This document shows positions 8,984 through 18,142 of a stretch of 32,836 nucleotides of DNA, in pieces. Under the pieces are notes generated by a model, which worked only from the letters and a program-made list of their open reading frames with translations, searched no databases and was not told the origin of the DNA. The position numbers were made by a program, and so were the translations under genes. How positions within the stretch are numbered: position 1 is the stretch's first letter; the number at the start of each line of letters is the position of its first letter. This DNA is from Gammaproteobacteria bacterium (lineage in GTDB: Bacteria; Pseudomonadota; Gammaproteobacteria; Francisellales; CACEW01). The stretch spans positions 1 to 32,836 of the forward strand of contig JARDZR010000011.1 of the NCBI GenBank assembly GCA_029240715.1. The letters run 5' to 3'.

Positions 8984-9070
8984 TATTCATAATAACAATA
9001 ATTATTCAAAAATTTATTTCTTTAGTGAAGTCTTTGATTCACATGTTCTTAACCATGCAGGGAGAGTACT

Positions 9071-9544
9071 ATGAATAATCAAGAGATCGTCAATAAACTC
9101 AGTAAATTAATCCAGCTCGATATCGATGCTTCAGAAGCTTACAAGCAAGCTTTACAAAAAATTGACCACATGGCCATCCACACTTCCATCTGTCAGTTCC
9201 GCGAAGATCATCTGCGCCATATCGATAACTTATCAGCCATCATTCAAGAACTCGGAGGCAAGGTTCCTGATTATAAACAAGATCTAAAAGGCTATTTAAT
9301 TGAAGGTTTTACAGCCTTAAGAAGCGTGACCGGCACAGAAGGGGCCCTAAAAGCCATGCAGGGCAATGAAAAATTAACCAACCGAGTCTATAAAGAGGCA
9401 ACTTCATTGGACCTGCCGGTTCATGTTATGCAATTAGTTCAACAAAACTATGCTGATGAACAAAGGCATTTAAGATATATCGAGCAAGTTTTGGAAACTA
9501 AACCTTGGGCTACAAAACGTCGCAGTGAATCAATAAGCCTATAG
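9071..9544 (+). CDS. Ferritin-like four-helix protein, DUF2383 (PA2169-like) family
   Basis: 157 aa, preceded by GGGAGAG at good spacing. The pattern fits the DUF2383 ferritin-like fold: helix 1 with E22 (DASEAYKQAL), helix 2 with E45/H47 (FREDHLRH), LGGKVPD in the connecting loop, helix 3 with E100 (MQGNEKLTNRVYKEA) and helix 4 with E130-x-x-H133 (YADEQRH). These residues could bind a di-metal site. The family is often associated with stress or stationary phase, but no activity is established for this protein. It is followed by a bidirectional terminator shared with the convergent dsbB-like gene. Confidence 0.85.
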   Translation: MNNQEIVNKLSKLIQLDIDASEAYKQALQKIDHMAIHTSICQFREDHLRHIDNLSAIIQELGGKVPDYKQDLKGYLIEGFTALRSVTGTEGALKAMQGNEKLTNRVYKEATSLDLPVHVMQLVQQNYADEQRHLRYIEQVLETKPWATKRRSESISL

Positions 9545-9550
9545 CTTGTT

Positions 9551-9590
9551 AAAAGATCCAGACTGATTTATATGATAGCCTGGATCTTTT
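9551..9590. terminator. Intrinsic terminator between ferritin-like and dsbB-like genes
   Basis: Stem AAAAGATCCAG (9551-9561) with CTGGATCTTTT (9580-9590), 18-nt loop, followed by TTCTTTT on the plus strand. On the minus strand it overlaps the last codons of the dsbB-like gene and is preceded by an A-rich arm, so it may act in both directions. Confidence 0.75.
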
Positions 9591-10002
9591 TCTTTTCAGG
9601 ATAAATCAACAACATCACCGCTGATCCCACTACTACCAAAGAAAAGCCAATAAAGCACCAGCTGTACATATGCAAACCTAAAAAAGCATCCCCGAAACCT
9701 TCCGGGCTGGTAATATGCAGACAAATTTGCCGAATACTGACAGCAAGCCCAGCGCAAGCGCTTAATATTACTATTCCCCAGTGTGAAGCTTTATTACCAT
9801 AACGCACATTCATTAATAAACCTATGCCGATATTAACAAATGCTGCTCTTTGCAATTCGCAGAGAGGGCAAGGCTGCTCATGCAGGAAAAACTGCACAAA
9901 TAAAGCGGCCCCCAGTATGATAGAAACCCCTACCAGCCCAATAATGCTATCGATCCATTCCACTTCATTGATGATTTTATGTAAATTTGTTTTAGTTATC
10001 AT
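9568..10002 (-). CDS. DsbB-like disulfide bond formation protein
   Basis: A 144-aa inner-membrane protein with four predicted membrane segments. The quinone-linked redox motif CPLC (C45-C48) follows the first segment, as in DsbB, in the context EQPCPLCELQR. The second periplasmic loop, which in E. coli DsbB holds C104 and C130, here has C94 at its start and C116 at the edge of the fourth segment (GLHMYSWCF). The canonical second pair is thus absent or displaced. GAGGTGA precedes the ATG. It lies 8 nt after a 63-aa membrane protein and is probably cotranscribed with it. Likely role: reoxidising a DsbA-like partner, with lower certainty because of the second loop. Confidence 0.85.
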   Translation of the reverse strand: MITKTNLHKIINEVEWIDSIIGLVGVSIILGAALFVQFFLHEQPCPLCELQRAAFVNIGIGLLMNVRYGNKASHWGIVILSACAGLAVSIRQICLHITSPEGFGDAFLGLHMYSWCFIGFSLVVVGSAVMLLIYPEKKKIQAII

Positions 10003-10010
10003 CGCTCACC

Positions 10011-10202
10011 TCAGAAATATAAGTTGACTGCATCAGTGCTGTCGTGCCAAAGCGAGATCACAATAAGCACACAGACCATGACTAAAATACTTAAAGACCA
10101 AGTTTTAAAATGAATGCGCATAAACCTTTTGTTTTTAAGTACAAGCAAGGCAAAAGCGATAAACTGCACCATAAAGATAGGCCAGACTACCCAATCTGTC
10201 AT
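10011..10202 (-). CDS. Small two-helix membrane protein, 63 aa
   Basis: ATG with GGGAG 6 nt upstream. Two hydrophobic segments are evident (WPIFMVQFIAFALLVL and SILVMVCVLIVISLW) joined by a basic loop (KNKRFMRIHFK), so both ends should face the periplasm by the positive-inside rule. I recognise no family. The 8-nt gap to the dsbB-like gene suggests a two-gene operon, so it may assist or anchor that enzyme. An inverted repeat AGTATT/AATACT (10214-10233) sits just upstream. Confidence 0.7.
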   Translation of the reverse strand: MTDWVVWPIFMVQFIAFALLVLKNKRFMRIHFKTWSLSILVMVCVLIVISLWHDSTDAVNLYF

Positions 10203-10264
10203 AACACGCTCCCAGTATTGAATAAAGAATACTTCAGTATAGACAATATTGAGTTAATGCATAA

Positions 10265-10293
10265 TAAAAAATGGGCTTGAAGCCAACGCAAGC
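10265..10293 (-). terminator. Candidate terminator of the tRNA Pro-Arg-His transcript
   Basis: On the minus strand GCTTG (10293-10289) pairs with CAAGC (10279-10275), with an alternative inner GGCT/AGCC stem. CCA and then TTTTTT (10271-10266) follow. It would separate the tRNA transcript from the small membrane protein/dsbB-like pair. Confidence 0.5.
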
Positions 10294-10320
10294 GCAAGAC
10301 AAAGGAGAAATAAAGAGGGA

Positions 10321-10397
10321 TGGGGTGAACGATGGGGCTCGAACCCACGACAACCGGAATCACAATCCGGGGCTCTACCAACTGAGCTACGTCCACC
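10321..10397 (-). tRNA. tRNA-His (anticodon GUG)
   Basis: 77 nt including G-1 (10397), discriminator C73 and encoded CCA. Acceptor GTGGACG/CGTTCAC, anticodon stem CCGGA/TCCGG with loop TTGTGAT. The G-1:C73 pair required by HisRS is encoded in the DNA. Confidence 0.97.
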
Positions 10398-10432
10398 ATA
10401 AACTGTAATAAGCAAGAGTCGTGATCTTTAAC

Positions 10433-10454
10433 AATCACAATCCGGGACTCTTCC
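10433..10454 (-). repeat. Partial tRNA-His copy (anticodon-arm remnant)
   Basis: 22 nt matching tRNA-His positions 10358-10379 at 20 of 22 bases, including a 14-nt exact block AATCACAATCCGGG. It covers the D-stem edge, anticodon loop and 5' anticodon stem. It lies in the spacer between tRNA-Arg and tRNA-His, in the same orientation and 75 nt away. No complete cloverleaf can form. Confidence 0.65.
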
Positions 10455-10501
10455 GGCCTGACAGCATAGCTTTCAGGAAACTGCAATTTAGATAGTGTAA
10501 C

Positions 10502-10578
10502 TGGTGCGCCCGGCAGGATTCGAACCTGCTACCCTCGGCTTAGAAGGCCGATGCTCTATCCAGATGAGCTACGAGCGC
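10502..10578 (-). tRNA. tRNA-Arg (anticodon UCU)
   Basis: 77 nt with encoded CCA. Acceptor GCGCTCG/CGGGCGC, anticodon stem TCGGC/GCCGA with loop CTTCTAA giving UCU, T arm GTTCGAATC. Confidence 0.97.
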
Positions 10579-10607
10579 TTTAAGCCAACCATTATCCAAA
10601 TGAATAA

Positions 10608-10684
10608 TGGTCGGGGTAGAGGGATTTGAACCCCCGACATCTTGCTCCCAAAGCAAGCGCGCTACCAGACTGCGCTATACCCCG
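10608..10684 (-). tRNA. tRNA-Pro (anticodon UGG)
   Basis: 77 nt with encoded CCA. Acceptor CGGGGTA/TACCCCG, anticodon stem CTTGC/GCAAG with loop TTTGGGA giving UGG, T arm GTTCAAATC. It is the first gene of the minus-strand tRNA unit. Confidence 0.97.
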
Positions 10685-10704
10685 CACACTCACAACAGGT
10701 GGCG

Positions 10705-10733
10705 ATATTAGCCATTATATCGGAAGGTGTCAA
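10705..10733 (-). promoter_or_regulatory. Promoter of the tRNA Pro-Arg-His unit
   Basis: On the minus strand a perfect TTGACA (10733-10728), a 17-nt spacer and TAATAT (10710-10705). A GC-rich discriminator (CGCCACC) follows, the kind expected at stringently controlled stable-RNA promoters. tRNA-Pro begins 20 nt further. Confidence 0.7.
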
Positions 10734-10758
10734 GAACAAAACGAACAAGCAAAGTAAT

Positions 10759-10787
10759 TTGTCACTCTATTTAAACTTTGTTAGAAT
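10759..10787 (+). promoter_or_regulatory. Promoter of the ftsI-like/mutS unit
   Basis: TTGTCA (10759-10764), 17-nt spacer and TAGAAT (10782-10787), each 5/6 to the sigma-70 consensus. The ATG lies 36 nt after the -10 box. Confidence 0.6.
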
Positions 10788-10823
10788 AGACAAGACCTCA
10801 TTTCCGTAAGATACCACTTGCAT

Positions 10824-12563
10824 ATGAACCAATCAAATTCAGTTTTTTCACGCCATCGCTTCCTCACTATTTTAATTATTTTGTTACTGATTGTGGGCGC
10901 GGTAGTAGGCCGACTTTTTTATTTAGCAGAAATTGATAAAACTTTTCTGCAAGATAAAGGTATGGCTGAAGCAGACCATCCATTAATGGTACCAGCCTAT
11001 CGAGGGCTAATTCTGGACAGAAACGGCACCCCTCTTGCAATAAGCGCGCCTATCGACAATATTGTTTTTGACCCACAAGTTTTAATCCAATCTCCTTCGA
11101 GCTGGGAACAATTAGCCAGCAGCCCAGACTTAGGATTAACTTTTGATCAGATTAAAGCCATGCTTATGGCCCATCCTAATGCTCAATATTTAGTTGCCAA
11201 GCGCAACTTACCGCCCAGCGTGGCTGATGAAATTGCCGCCATGCAAATCCCCGGCGTTTACATTGAGAAAAAACATGAAAGCTTTTACCCTCTTGGGCCT
11301 GCTATTGCTCAAATTGTTGGATTTACTGACTATAACGACAGTGGTCAGGATGGTTTGGAGCTTGCTTTCAATCGCCAGCTTAAAGCCATTGATGGCCAAG
11401 AGCTCGTTACTGAAAATGCAATCGGCCAGGTTTTAACGATTGACTCTTTAGTGCGCCCTCCCAGAGACGGCCAAAGCATCACGCTGAGCATAAACAGTGA
11501 AATTCAATATGTTGCTTATCAGGCTTTAGAAGATGAAGTCACTTCAACTCAAGCAACCAGTGGCTCTGCAGTGGTATTAGACCCCAAAACAGGTGAAGTG
11601 CTGGCTGCTGTGAGCTACCCTAGCTTTAACCCCAACTCCTATACTGATAGAGCTGGCGTCAATGTTAAAGACCGCGCCATAACAGACACTTTTGAGCCCG
11701 GCTCAACTATGAAGGTTATTACTTTAGCGGCGGCCTTGGACAGCGGTAAATATAGCGCTACCACCCCCATCGATACCGATCCTGGATTTTTCTTTGTAGA
11801 TGGCAATAAAATTCGAGATGACAGCAACTACGGTCTTATTGATACGACTGCGGTATTGACCAAATCCAGTAACGTCGGCATCTCTAAAATTGCCCTATCC
11901 TTACCCAGACAAACCGTTTACAACATGTTTATCAATCTGGGCATTGGCACTGCACCAAGTGGCATGTTCCCAGGTGAGGCCAATGGCTTTATCTACCCTT
12001 CTAACACTCTAGGGGATTTCCAATTTGCTACCATGACTTTCGGTTATTCTGTCAGCGTCTCTCTGCTACAGCTAGCCAGAGTCTATGCAGCTATTGCTAA
12101 TGACGGCGTTATTTTACCCGTCACTTTCTTGAAAATTGACTCCCCGCCTGCAGGCACTCGAGTCATGTCTGCTCAAACTGCACATACTCTGATTCAGATG
12201 CTGCAAACAGTAGTAGGCCCTGGCGGAACAGGGATATTGGCTAACATCCCAGGCTATCAAGTAGCAGGTAAAACCGGTACCGCTCACCAAGCAGCGCCTC
12301 AAGGCGGCTATTATAAAGACCGCTACAATACTTTGTTTGTTGGCATGGTGCCTGCAGAAAATCCAAGACTGGTTATTGCTATTCGAATCGATAACCCTCA
12401 AGGCCACTTTAATAGTTATGGTGGTGTATCTGCTGCTCCTGTTTTCGCTAATATTGCTGAACAGGGTATGCATATCTTGGGCGTTCCACCTGATAAAAGC
12501 CAAGTCAATGAAGTCTTGTTTAAAAGCCAGCAACAACTGCTGCAAGAAGTAGTAGAAGCATAA
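10824..12563 (+). CDS. ftsI: FtsI/PBP3-like class B peptidoglycan transpeptidase
   Basis: Membrane-anchored D,D-transpeptidase that cross-links septal peptidoglycan. One N-terminal membrane helix (FLTILIILLLIVGAVVG) is followed by the class B pedestal domain (AYRGLILDRNGTPLAIS) and the penicillin-binding domain. The active-site motifs are S294-T-M-K297 (FEPGSTMK), S348-S-N350 and K483-T-G485. The length of 579 aa and the serine position are the same as in Pseudomonas PBP3. The ATG at 10824 is preferred over the TTG two codons earlier. It lies outside the usual dcw cluster and only 9 nt ahead of mutS, so it may be a relocated ftsI or a second paralogue. The window cannot decide. Confidence 0.88.
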   Translation: MNQSNSVFSRHRFLTILIILLLIVGAVVGRLFYLAEIDKTFLQDKGMAEADHPLMVPAYRGLILDRNGTPLAISAPIDNIVFDPQVLIQSPSSWEQLASSPDLGLTFDQIKAMLMAHPNAQYLVAKRNLPPSVADEIAAMQIPGVYIEKKHESFYPLGPAIAQIVGFTDYNDSGQDGLELAFNRQLKAIDGQELVTENAIGQVLTIDSLVRPPRDGQSITLSINSEIQYVAYQALEDEVTSTQATSGSAVVLDPKTGEVLAAVSYPSFNPNSYTDRAGVNVKDRAITDTFEPGSTMKVITLAAALDSGKYSATTPIDTDPGFFFVDGNKIRDDSNYGLIDTTAVLTKSSNVGISKIALSLPRQTVYNMFINLGIGTAPSGMFPGEANGFIYPSNTLGDFQFATMTFGYSVSVSLLQLARVYAAIANDGVILPVTFLKIDSPPAGTRVMSAQTAHTLIQMLQTVVGPGGTGILANIPGYQVAGKTGTAHQAAPQGGYYKDRYNTLFVGMVPAENPRLVIAIRIDNPQGHFNSYGGVSAAPVFANIAEQGMHILGVPPDKSQVNEVLFKSQQQLLQEVVEA

Positions 12564-12572
12564 GAGAGCACT

Positions 12573-15158
12573 ATGAGCAACAACCTAGAGATGGATAGCC
12601 CCTGCGCCCATACTCCGATGATGCAGCAATATTTGCAAATCAAAGCAGAGCATCCTGATAGTTTGTTATTTTATAGGCTGGGTGATTTTTATGAACTGTT
12701 TTATCAGGATGCATTGCGTGCTTCTAAATTACTGGATATCACTTTAACCCATCGCGGAAAATCTAACGGCCAACCTGTCCCTATGGCAGGAATCCCCTAC
12801 CATTCAGCTGAAGGCTACTTAGCTAAATTATTGCAAGCCGGTGAATCCATTGCTATCTGCGAACAAGTTGGCGATCCGGCCACAAGCAAAGGCCCGGTAA
12901 AACGTGAAGTGGTTAGAGTCATTACTCCAGGCACGATAAGTGATGAGAGCTTACTGCCTCAGCGTCAGGACAACCTGATCGTTGCTTTGTTTGAAAGAAA
13001 TAAGCAAATCGGTATAGCAAGCCTTGATATCAGCAGCGGTCGATTTAGCATGATGCAGGTGGAAACCCAAGAAGCATTAAACGCTGAATTAGAAAGGCTG
13101 CAAGCTCGCGAGCTGCTTATTGCTGATTCTGATTTATTGGGCAACAAAATGGAATTTAACGTTCAACCTAAACGCCGCCCAGATTGGGAATTTGATCTAG
13201 ACATCGCACAGCGGGTATTGACCAAGCAGTTTAAAACCCACGACCTTTCAGCATTTGAATGTCAGGATGCACCACAGGCCGTTATTGCTGCTGGGGCCCT
13301 GCTGCAATATGTCAAACAAACCCAAAAAACTGCCCTGCCGCATATTAGAAGCTTAAAGCTTGAGCGCCGTGATGATGCTTTAATCATGGACGCAGCCACC
13401 AGAAAAAATCTTGAAATTGAATATAACTTACAAGGCGGCCAAAGCAATACACTGTGCGAAGTATTTGACCATACCGCTACCCCGATGGGAAGCAGATTGT
13501 TAAAACGCTGGTTTAATCGGCCCTTGCGAGACCTCAGCATTATTAAAGCCCGTCAACAAGCTATTGAAGATCTGTTGGAAAAACAGCTATATCATGATTT
13601 TCAATCCATTCTTCAGCCTATTAATGATATAGAGAGAATAGTGGCCAGAATTGCTTTAAAATCTGCCCGTCCTCGTGATTTAACTCAGCTTCGCCTTTGC
13701 CTATCTTTGCTGCCTGAATTACAAGTCAAATTCAAAGCATTACACTCCAACTTGCTGCACTCTCTTGCAGTTCATATCGGCGAGCAGCAGGTAATCTATC
13801 AACTGCTTGAAAAAGCGATTATTGAAAACCCTCCTGTGATTATCCGGGATGGCGGCGTGATTGCAGCCGGTTATGATAAAGAACTGGATGAGCTTAGAAA
13901 CTTAAGTGAAAATGCTAGCCAATTTTTGATTGATTTGGAAATTCAAGAGAAAGCCCGTACCAATCTTTCCACGCTAAAAGTCGGCTACAATAGGGTTCAC
14001 GGCTATTATATCGAATTGAGCAAAAACCAAGCTGAGCAGGCACCAACTGAATATATCAGAAGACAAACCATTAAAAATGCAGAGCGTTTTATTACTCCTG
14101 AACTCAAAAGATTTGAGGATAAAGTACTCAGCAGCAAAGAACAGGCATTGGCAAGAGAAAAGCTTTTGTATGAAAGCATACTGACTCAACTGCTTGAGCA
14201 ACTCGAACCCTTGCAAAAAATGGCTGAAGGCTTGGCTGAATTAGATGTTTTAGTCAATTTAGCAGAACGGGCCGTAAGCTTAAAACTGGTTAAACCTGAG
14301 CTTGAGCATTCAGCCGAAATTGAAATCACTGCCGGACGTCACCCGGTGGTGGAGCAAGTCATTAAAGAGGGTTTTATTCCTAACAATACAAAGCTCAACA
14401 GTAATGAACGCATGCTGATTATTACCGGCCCTAATATGGGTGGTAAATCTACTTATATGCGACAGACAGCTTTAATTGCCTTATTAAGCTTTACCGGAAG
14501 CTTTGTTCCGGCCGAAAAAGTAAAAATCGGGCAAATAGACAGAATATTTACTCGAATTGGCGCTTCTGATGACTTAGCCAGCGGCCGCTCTACCTTTATG
14601 GTTGAAATGACTGAAACTGCCAACATCCTGCATCATGCCACTGAAAACAGCTTGGTATTAATGGACGAGGTAGGAAGAGGCACCAGCACCTTTGATGGCC
14701 TTTCTTTAGCTTGGGCCAGCGCTGAGCACTTGGCTAAACAGATCAAAGCATTGACTTTATTTGCCACCCACTACTTTGAACTGACTCAATTACAAGAGCA
14801 GATCCCAAGCATACGAAACGTTCACCTGCATGCAGTTGAACATCATGACCATATTGTTTTTTTACATGAGGTTAAAGATGGCCCTGCTAGCCAAAGTTAT
14901 GGCTTACAAGTGGCCCAACTCGCCGGAGTTCCGGCTCAAGTTATCTCACGCGCCAAAACCCATTTGCAGCAACTGGAAAATCAGTCAGTAGTTCAAGCTA
15001 ATAAAACCGTTGCATCGAAAAAAGCGGTACAACAACCCGATTTATTTAGCTTAGCAGAGGCTCACCCTGCTATCAGCAAACTGGAAAGCATTGATCCGGA
15101 GAACCTTAGCCCACGCCAAGCCCTAGATTTGTTATTTGAACTGAAATCTGTACTTTAA
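12573..15158 (+). CDS. mutS: DNA mismatch repair protein MutS
   Basis: Recognises mismatches and small loops and, with ATP, recruits MutL. The N-terminal mismatch-reading motif F39-Y40-E41 lies in GDFYELF. Connector, core and clamp domains follow. Walker [11 protein letters not shown] starts near residue 618 and Walker [12 protein letters not shown] near residue 696. The C-terminal dimer/tetramer tail ([14 protein letters not shown]) is intact. At 861 aa it is close to the E. coli 853. It starts 9 nt after the transpeptidase gene and is probably cotranscribed with it. It faces rpoS at a distance of 7.5 kb, as in E. coli. Confidence 0.98.
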   Translation: MSNNLEMDSPCAHTPMMQQYLQIKAEHPDSLLFYRLGDFYELFYQDALRASKLLDITLTHRGKSNGQPVPMAGIPYHSAEGYLAKLLQAGESIAICEQVGDPATSKGPVKREVVRVITPGTISDESLLPQRQDNLIVALFERNKQIGIASLDISSGRFSMMQVETQEALNAELERLQARELLIADSDLLGNKMEFNVQPKRRPDWEFDLDIAQRVLTKQFKTHDLSAFECQDAPQAVIAAGALLQYVKQTQKTALPHIRSLKLERRDDALIMDAATRKNLEIEYNLQGGQSNTLCEVFDHTATPMGSRLLKRWFNRPLRDLSIIKARQQAIEDLLEKQLYHDFQSILQPINDIERIVARIALKSARPRDLTQLRLCLSLLPELQVKFKALHSNLLHSLAVHIGEQQVIYQLLEKAIIENPPVIIRDGGVIAAGYDKELDELRNLSENASQFLIDLEIQEKARTNLSTLKVGYNRVHGYYIELSKNQAEQAPTEYIRRQTIKNAERFITPELKRFEDKVLSSKEQALAREKLLYESILTQLLEQLEPLQKMAEGLAELDVLVNLAERAVSLKLVKPELEHSAEIEITAGRHPVVEQVIKEGFIPNNTKLNSNERMLIITGPNMGGKSTYMRQTALIALLSFTGSFVPAEKVKIGQIDRIFTRIGASDDLASGRSTFMVEMTETANILHHATENSLVLMDEVGRGTSTFDGLSLAWASAEHLAKQIKALTLFATHYFELTQLQEQIPSIRNVHLHAVEHHDHIVFLHEVKDGPASQSYGLQVAQLAGVPAQVISRAKTHLQQLENQSVVQANKTVASKKAVQQPDLFSLAEAHPAISKLESIDPENLSPRQALDLLFELKSVL

Positions 15159-15172
15159 ATACTGCTTAGTAC

Positions 15173-16519
15173 TCATCCGCCTAAAGTGCTTATGCCAAAA
15201 GTTCGTCTTTGCACGATAGTATATGCCCGCTGGCTGGCCCCCACATCAACTCGAGTTAATACAGCTTTTCCTGCATAAGCAAAGCCATGACGAGCGGTCG
15301 CTAATCCCCACAAATTATGGAATATAATGGGCTGCCCCTGATATTTTCCGACATACAGCATAATATGGCCGTTGATGTAAACCAAAGTCATAAAAGGCAC
15401 CCCGTACTTCACGAGATATCTTATACGCTGCTGGACTGTCTTGCGAATTAAAGGCACATAAGTGCCTGTACTGGCTTGAGAAATAGAGGACCTTGGCAAC
15501 CAAATACCAAACGGCGTAAAGACTTTCATCATTAGCGCTGAACAGTCGCTATTATAGCGCAAACCGCCCCAGTCATAGGGTTCACCCATTAGTTGCTGAA
15601 TGATGCGAGCAAAATTATTAGGAGTTGCTGCGATAGGAAATTGATTCACTACCGTGTTATCGACTTCGGCGTATTCTATCTCCGCATCATGATTGGATCC
15701 CATCACCGGCATTAAAACTTCATAGCTACTGCTGGTTTTTTTGTCATAAGGAAAGATGGAACCGATATAGGCTGTAAAGCTTGCAGCAGAATCTGAACTC
15801 TCAATCTGAGCCTTATTGTCTACTACAGCCACATATTGACCCGTTTGCCACTGCTTAATAAAACTACTGTCGACATAAGCGACAGCGCTAAAAGGCACCC
15901 ACCCTACCATCCAGGATGTTTTAATCAATGCCCATTGTTTATCAGAGCTGACCTGCAAAACATGCAATGGAGTGCCCACCCAAACCGATGAAATTTGTAA
16001 AGTATCAAAATGGTAATCAGGGCTTGCCGTTCTTGTATTGAGGCGTGGCCCCATGGTCGGCAGTTGGCGTAAATAAGTGTTTTGCACCGCAATGGCCGTT
16101 TCATCCGTGTTTGAATAAGTTGGCAATACCATGTTTGAGGCAATGCCCTTTACCCAATTTATGCTATTTCTTTTGCCATATTGATTCCAGCCAGGACTCC
16201 CTAACAAATAGTTAATTTGAGATTTTTCCAGCCGAATAATATTAAGTTTTTGATTAGAAAATATGCCATAAAACAAGCCGCCGTGACGTCCCCACGGGTT
16301 AAAAAACTGTTTTAGATAATTTCTACTATAAGACATTTGCGTCATATTAGAGATAATAGGACGATTAGCCGTTTTAGGATTAATGATTTTGTTAATGTCT
16401 TGGGGCGTTGAAATATAAAGGGCTTGAGCTGCAGCATACTTTGGCAACATTAAAGCTAAAGCACAGCTCAAAAGGCTGCCTGCGATAGAGAGAGTTAAAC
16501 GGCCAATCTGTTTTCCCAC
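15173..16519 (-). CDS. Exported SH3-domain NlpC/P60 cell-wall peptidase
   Basis: 448 aa with a signal peptide (RLTLSIAGSLLSCALALML, cleavage likely after AQA at residue 33). The N-terminal stabilising domain and SH3-like region (ETAIAVQNTYLRQLP, then WALIKTSWMVGWVP) precede an NlpC/P60 domain. The catalytic Cys326 is in YNSDCSAL, the His in GHIMLYVG and a third polar residue in IIFHNLWG. These enzymes usually cut gamma-D-Glu to diamino-acid bonds in stem peptides. The start is GTG at 16519, with AAAGGA further upstream than ideal. It begins 7 nt after the zf-CHCC gene, so the two are probably cotranscribed. It converges on mutS. Confidence 0.87.
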   Translation of the reverse strand: MGKQIGRLTLSIAGSLLSCALALMLPKYAAAQALYISTPQDINKIINPKTANRPIISNMTQMSYSRNYLKQFFNPWGRHGGLFYGIFSNQKLNIIRLEKSQINYLLGSPGWNQYGKRNSINWVKGIASNMVLPTYSNTDETAIAVQNTYLRQLPTMGPRLNTRTASPDYHFDTLQISSVWVGTPLHVLQVSSDKQWALIKTSWMVGWVPFSAVAYVDSSFIKQWQTGQYVAVVDNKAQIESSDSAASFTAYIGSIFPYDKKTSSSYEVLMPVMGSNHDAEIEYAEVDNTVVNQFPIAATPNNFARIIQQLMGEPYDWGGLRYNSDCSALMMKVFTPFGIWLPRSSISQASTGTYVPLIRKTVQQRIRYLVKYGVPFMTLVYINGHIMLYVGKYQGQPIIFHNLWGLATARHGFAYAGKAVLTRVDVGASQRAYTIVQRRTFGISTLGG

Positions 16520-16526
16520 CTATGAT

Positions 16527-16742
16527 CTATCCTTTTAATACATAACGTGTACTGCAATAAGGACAAACCGCTTTTCCAGTGCGCTCAATGGGAAGAAAAA
16601 CACGAGGATGCGCATTCCACAAGGTCATTTCAGGAGTTGGGCAACATAAAGGTAAGTCCGCTTTAGTAATAACATGCTCTTCACTCTGTTGAGTTTGCTC
16701 CAAACTTTTTTCATTGCTAGAAAAATTACCTGATGTCGACAT
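16527..16742 (-). CDS. Small zf-CHCC zinc-finger protein
   Basis: 71 aa. The C-terminal half matches the zf-CHCC pattern also found at the end of mitochondrial NDUFS6: C33/C34, WNAHPRV with H45, then CPYC (C60 and C63). The first 30 residues are polar and likely disordered. In bacteria the family is a stand-alone zinc-binding protein of unclear role. It is upstream of and close to the NlpC/P60 gene. The domain assignment is good; the function is unknown. Confidence 0.8.
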   Translation of the reverse strand: MSTSGNFSSNEKSLEQTQQSEEHVITKADLPLCCPTPEMTLWNAHPRVFLPIERTGKAVCPYCSTRYVLKG

Positions 16743-16815
16743 CTTAATCTCGCTATTTAACTGTTCATTGTTATTTTAACGGAAAAATCCTTGTTTGCTA
16801 CTGAAAATTTATGAA

Positions 16816-18066
16816 TTAGCGCTCACAGCACTTATCTTTAACCCATAAACTGATAAAAAATGCTAACAATACAAATACAGATATAGGCAGCAAAGCATTT
16901 TGATATTCAGTTAAACTAAGCTCGCCAATACCCTGGGAATGATGGCTAAGCAACCAACCGATCAATGGCTGTAGCAAAGGCGCCCCCAAAATAATACACA
17001 CCATATTAGTAAAGCCCATTGCCGTTGCACTGATTTCAGGGCAGGTGTTTTTCTTAACCACAGCAAATGCTAAAACATAAGCCCCGCTACTAAATCCCAA
17101 AAACAGAAGCAATACGGCCATAATGGATATTGAAACAGGCCAATATAAAATCGCCAGCATACATAAGAAACACAGCAGCGCTGAGCCAGCCATAATAAAT
17201 TTAAGCCTACCTAATTTACAAGCCAGCCAACCGGCGAAAGTGGTGCCCATTGCAGCTCCAACAAATATTAAAGCGCTTTCACTCGCCGCAATATTGGATG
17301 ACACCCCGTAATAAGCCTGCAAAAAAGGAATAGACCAAAGCCCGGCAAATCCAGTGATAATGCTAAACATTAAGCCACTGTAGATACAAGCAATCCAAAC
17401 TTGCGGAATAAAGACCACGCTAAGAAACTTTCTATACAGCACAGTCATATCTGTAACAGGACAAACTGCAGGCGCCTTCTCTTTCGGCTGGTTTGATACC
17501 AACATAATGCAGGCCAAAAGCAAAACTATAGCGACGGCAGCACAGCTAAGCATAGCGTCCCTCCAACCCCAGGCTGTAACAAGATGGGCCAAAGCAAACT
17601 GCCCCACTGCCCCTCCAAACATACCAATCATTTCCAGCATGCCTGCCACCAAAGCAAAGCTTTCCTTGCCAAACCAACGGCAAGCCAAATACATACCGCA
17701 TACTACAGAAGGAGCACTGGCAATCCCCATTAAAATTCTACTTAGCTCAGCTACCGCCATTATTTTTGCTAAAGCAAATAAAACTGAAGCGATGGCGCAC
17801 AATAAAATAGCGCTGATCAACAAAATGCGCGCCCCAAACCTATCCGCCAATATTCCAGCTGGAATTTGTAAAATAACATAGGGATAGAAAAAACTGGAAG
17901 ATAAAAGGCCTATTGAAACAATATTGATTCTTAAGTCCTGCATCAAACCAGGAATCATGACACTTACTGAGGACTGCAATAAAAATTGATATAAAACAAA
18001 AATGGCACTGACCCCCCAAATTATCCATGCCATCATGCTGGATTGACGCTTCGCTACTTTTAACAT
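16816..18066 (-). CDS. MFS transporter, 12 membrane segments
   Basis: 416 aa from the ATG at 18066, which has GAGG 5 nt upstream. A GTG ten codons earlier (18096) is an inferior start. About 12 hydrophobic helices are visible, with the MFS loop 2-3 signature GILADRFGAR after helix 2, a central cytoplasmic loop (NQPKEKAPAV) and a C-terminal half beginning near FIPQVWIACIYSG. It resembles the sugar-phosphate/anion-type MFS carriers that are abundant in Legionella-Coxiella relatives. The substrate cannot be read from sequence. It is divergent from the permease pseudogene, with a 76-nt shared gap. Confidence 0.85.
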   Translation of the reverse strand: MLKVAKRQSSMMAWIIWGVSAIFVLYQFLLQSSVSVMIPGLMQDLRINIVSIGLLSSSFFYPYVILQIPAGILADRFGARILLISAILLCAIASVLFALAKIMAVAELSRILMGIASAPSVVCGMYLACRWFGKESFALVAGMLEMIGMFGGAVGQFALAHLVTAWGWRDAMLSCAAVAIVLLLACIMLVSNQPKEKAPAVCPVTDMTVLYRKFLSVVFIPQVWIACIYSGLMFSIITGFAGLWSIPFLQAYYGVSSNIAASESALIFVGAAMGTTFAGWLACKLGRLKFIMAGSALLCFLCMLAILYWPVSISIMAVLLLFLGFSSGAYVLAFAVVKKNTCPEISATAMGFTNMVCIILGAPLLQPLIGWLLSHHSQGIGELSLTEYQNALLPISVFVLLAFFISLWVKDKCCER

Positions 18067-18142
18067 TACATCCTCAATTTTTTGTTTTTTCTGCACTTCT
18101 TATGCTAGGCTAACGCAATAGACTTTCAAGAGCTAGTGCAAT

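Noticed and set aside
10199-10486. 95-aa minus-strand frame in the tRNA region
   Set aside because: It runs straight through tRNA-His and its remnant, and the peptide is the translation of tRNA sequence.
12114-12545. 143-aa minus-strand frame over the transpeptidase C-terminus
   Set aside because: The plus strand encodes the KTG-containing domain without doubt; the antisense peptide has no domain features.
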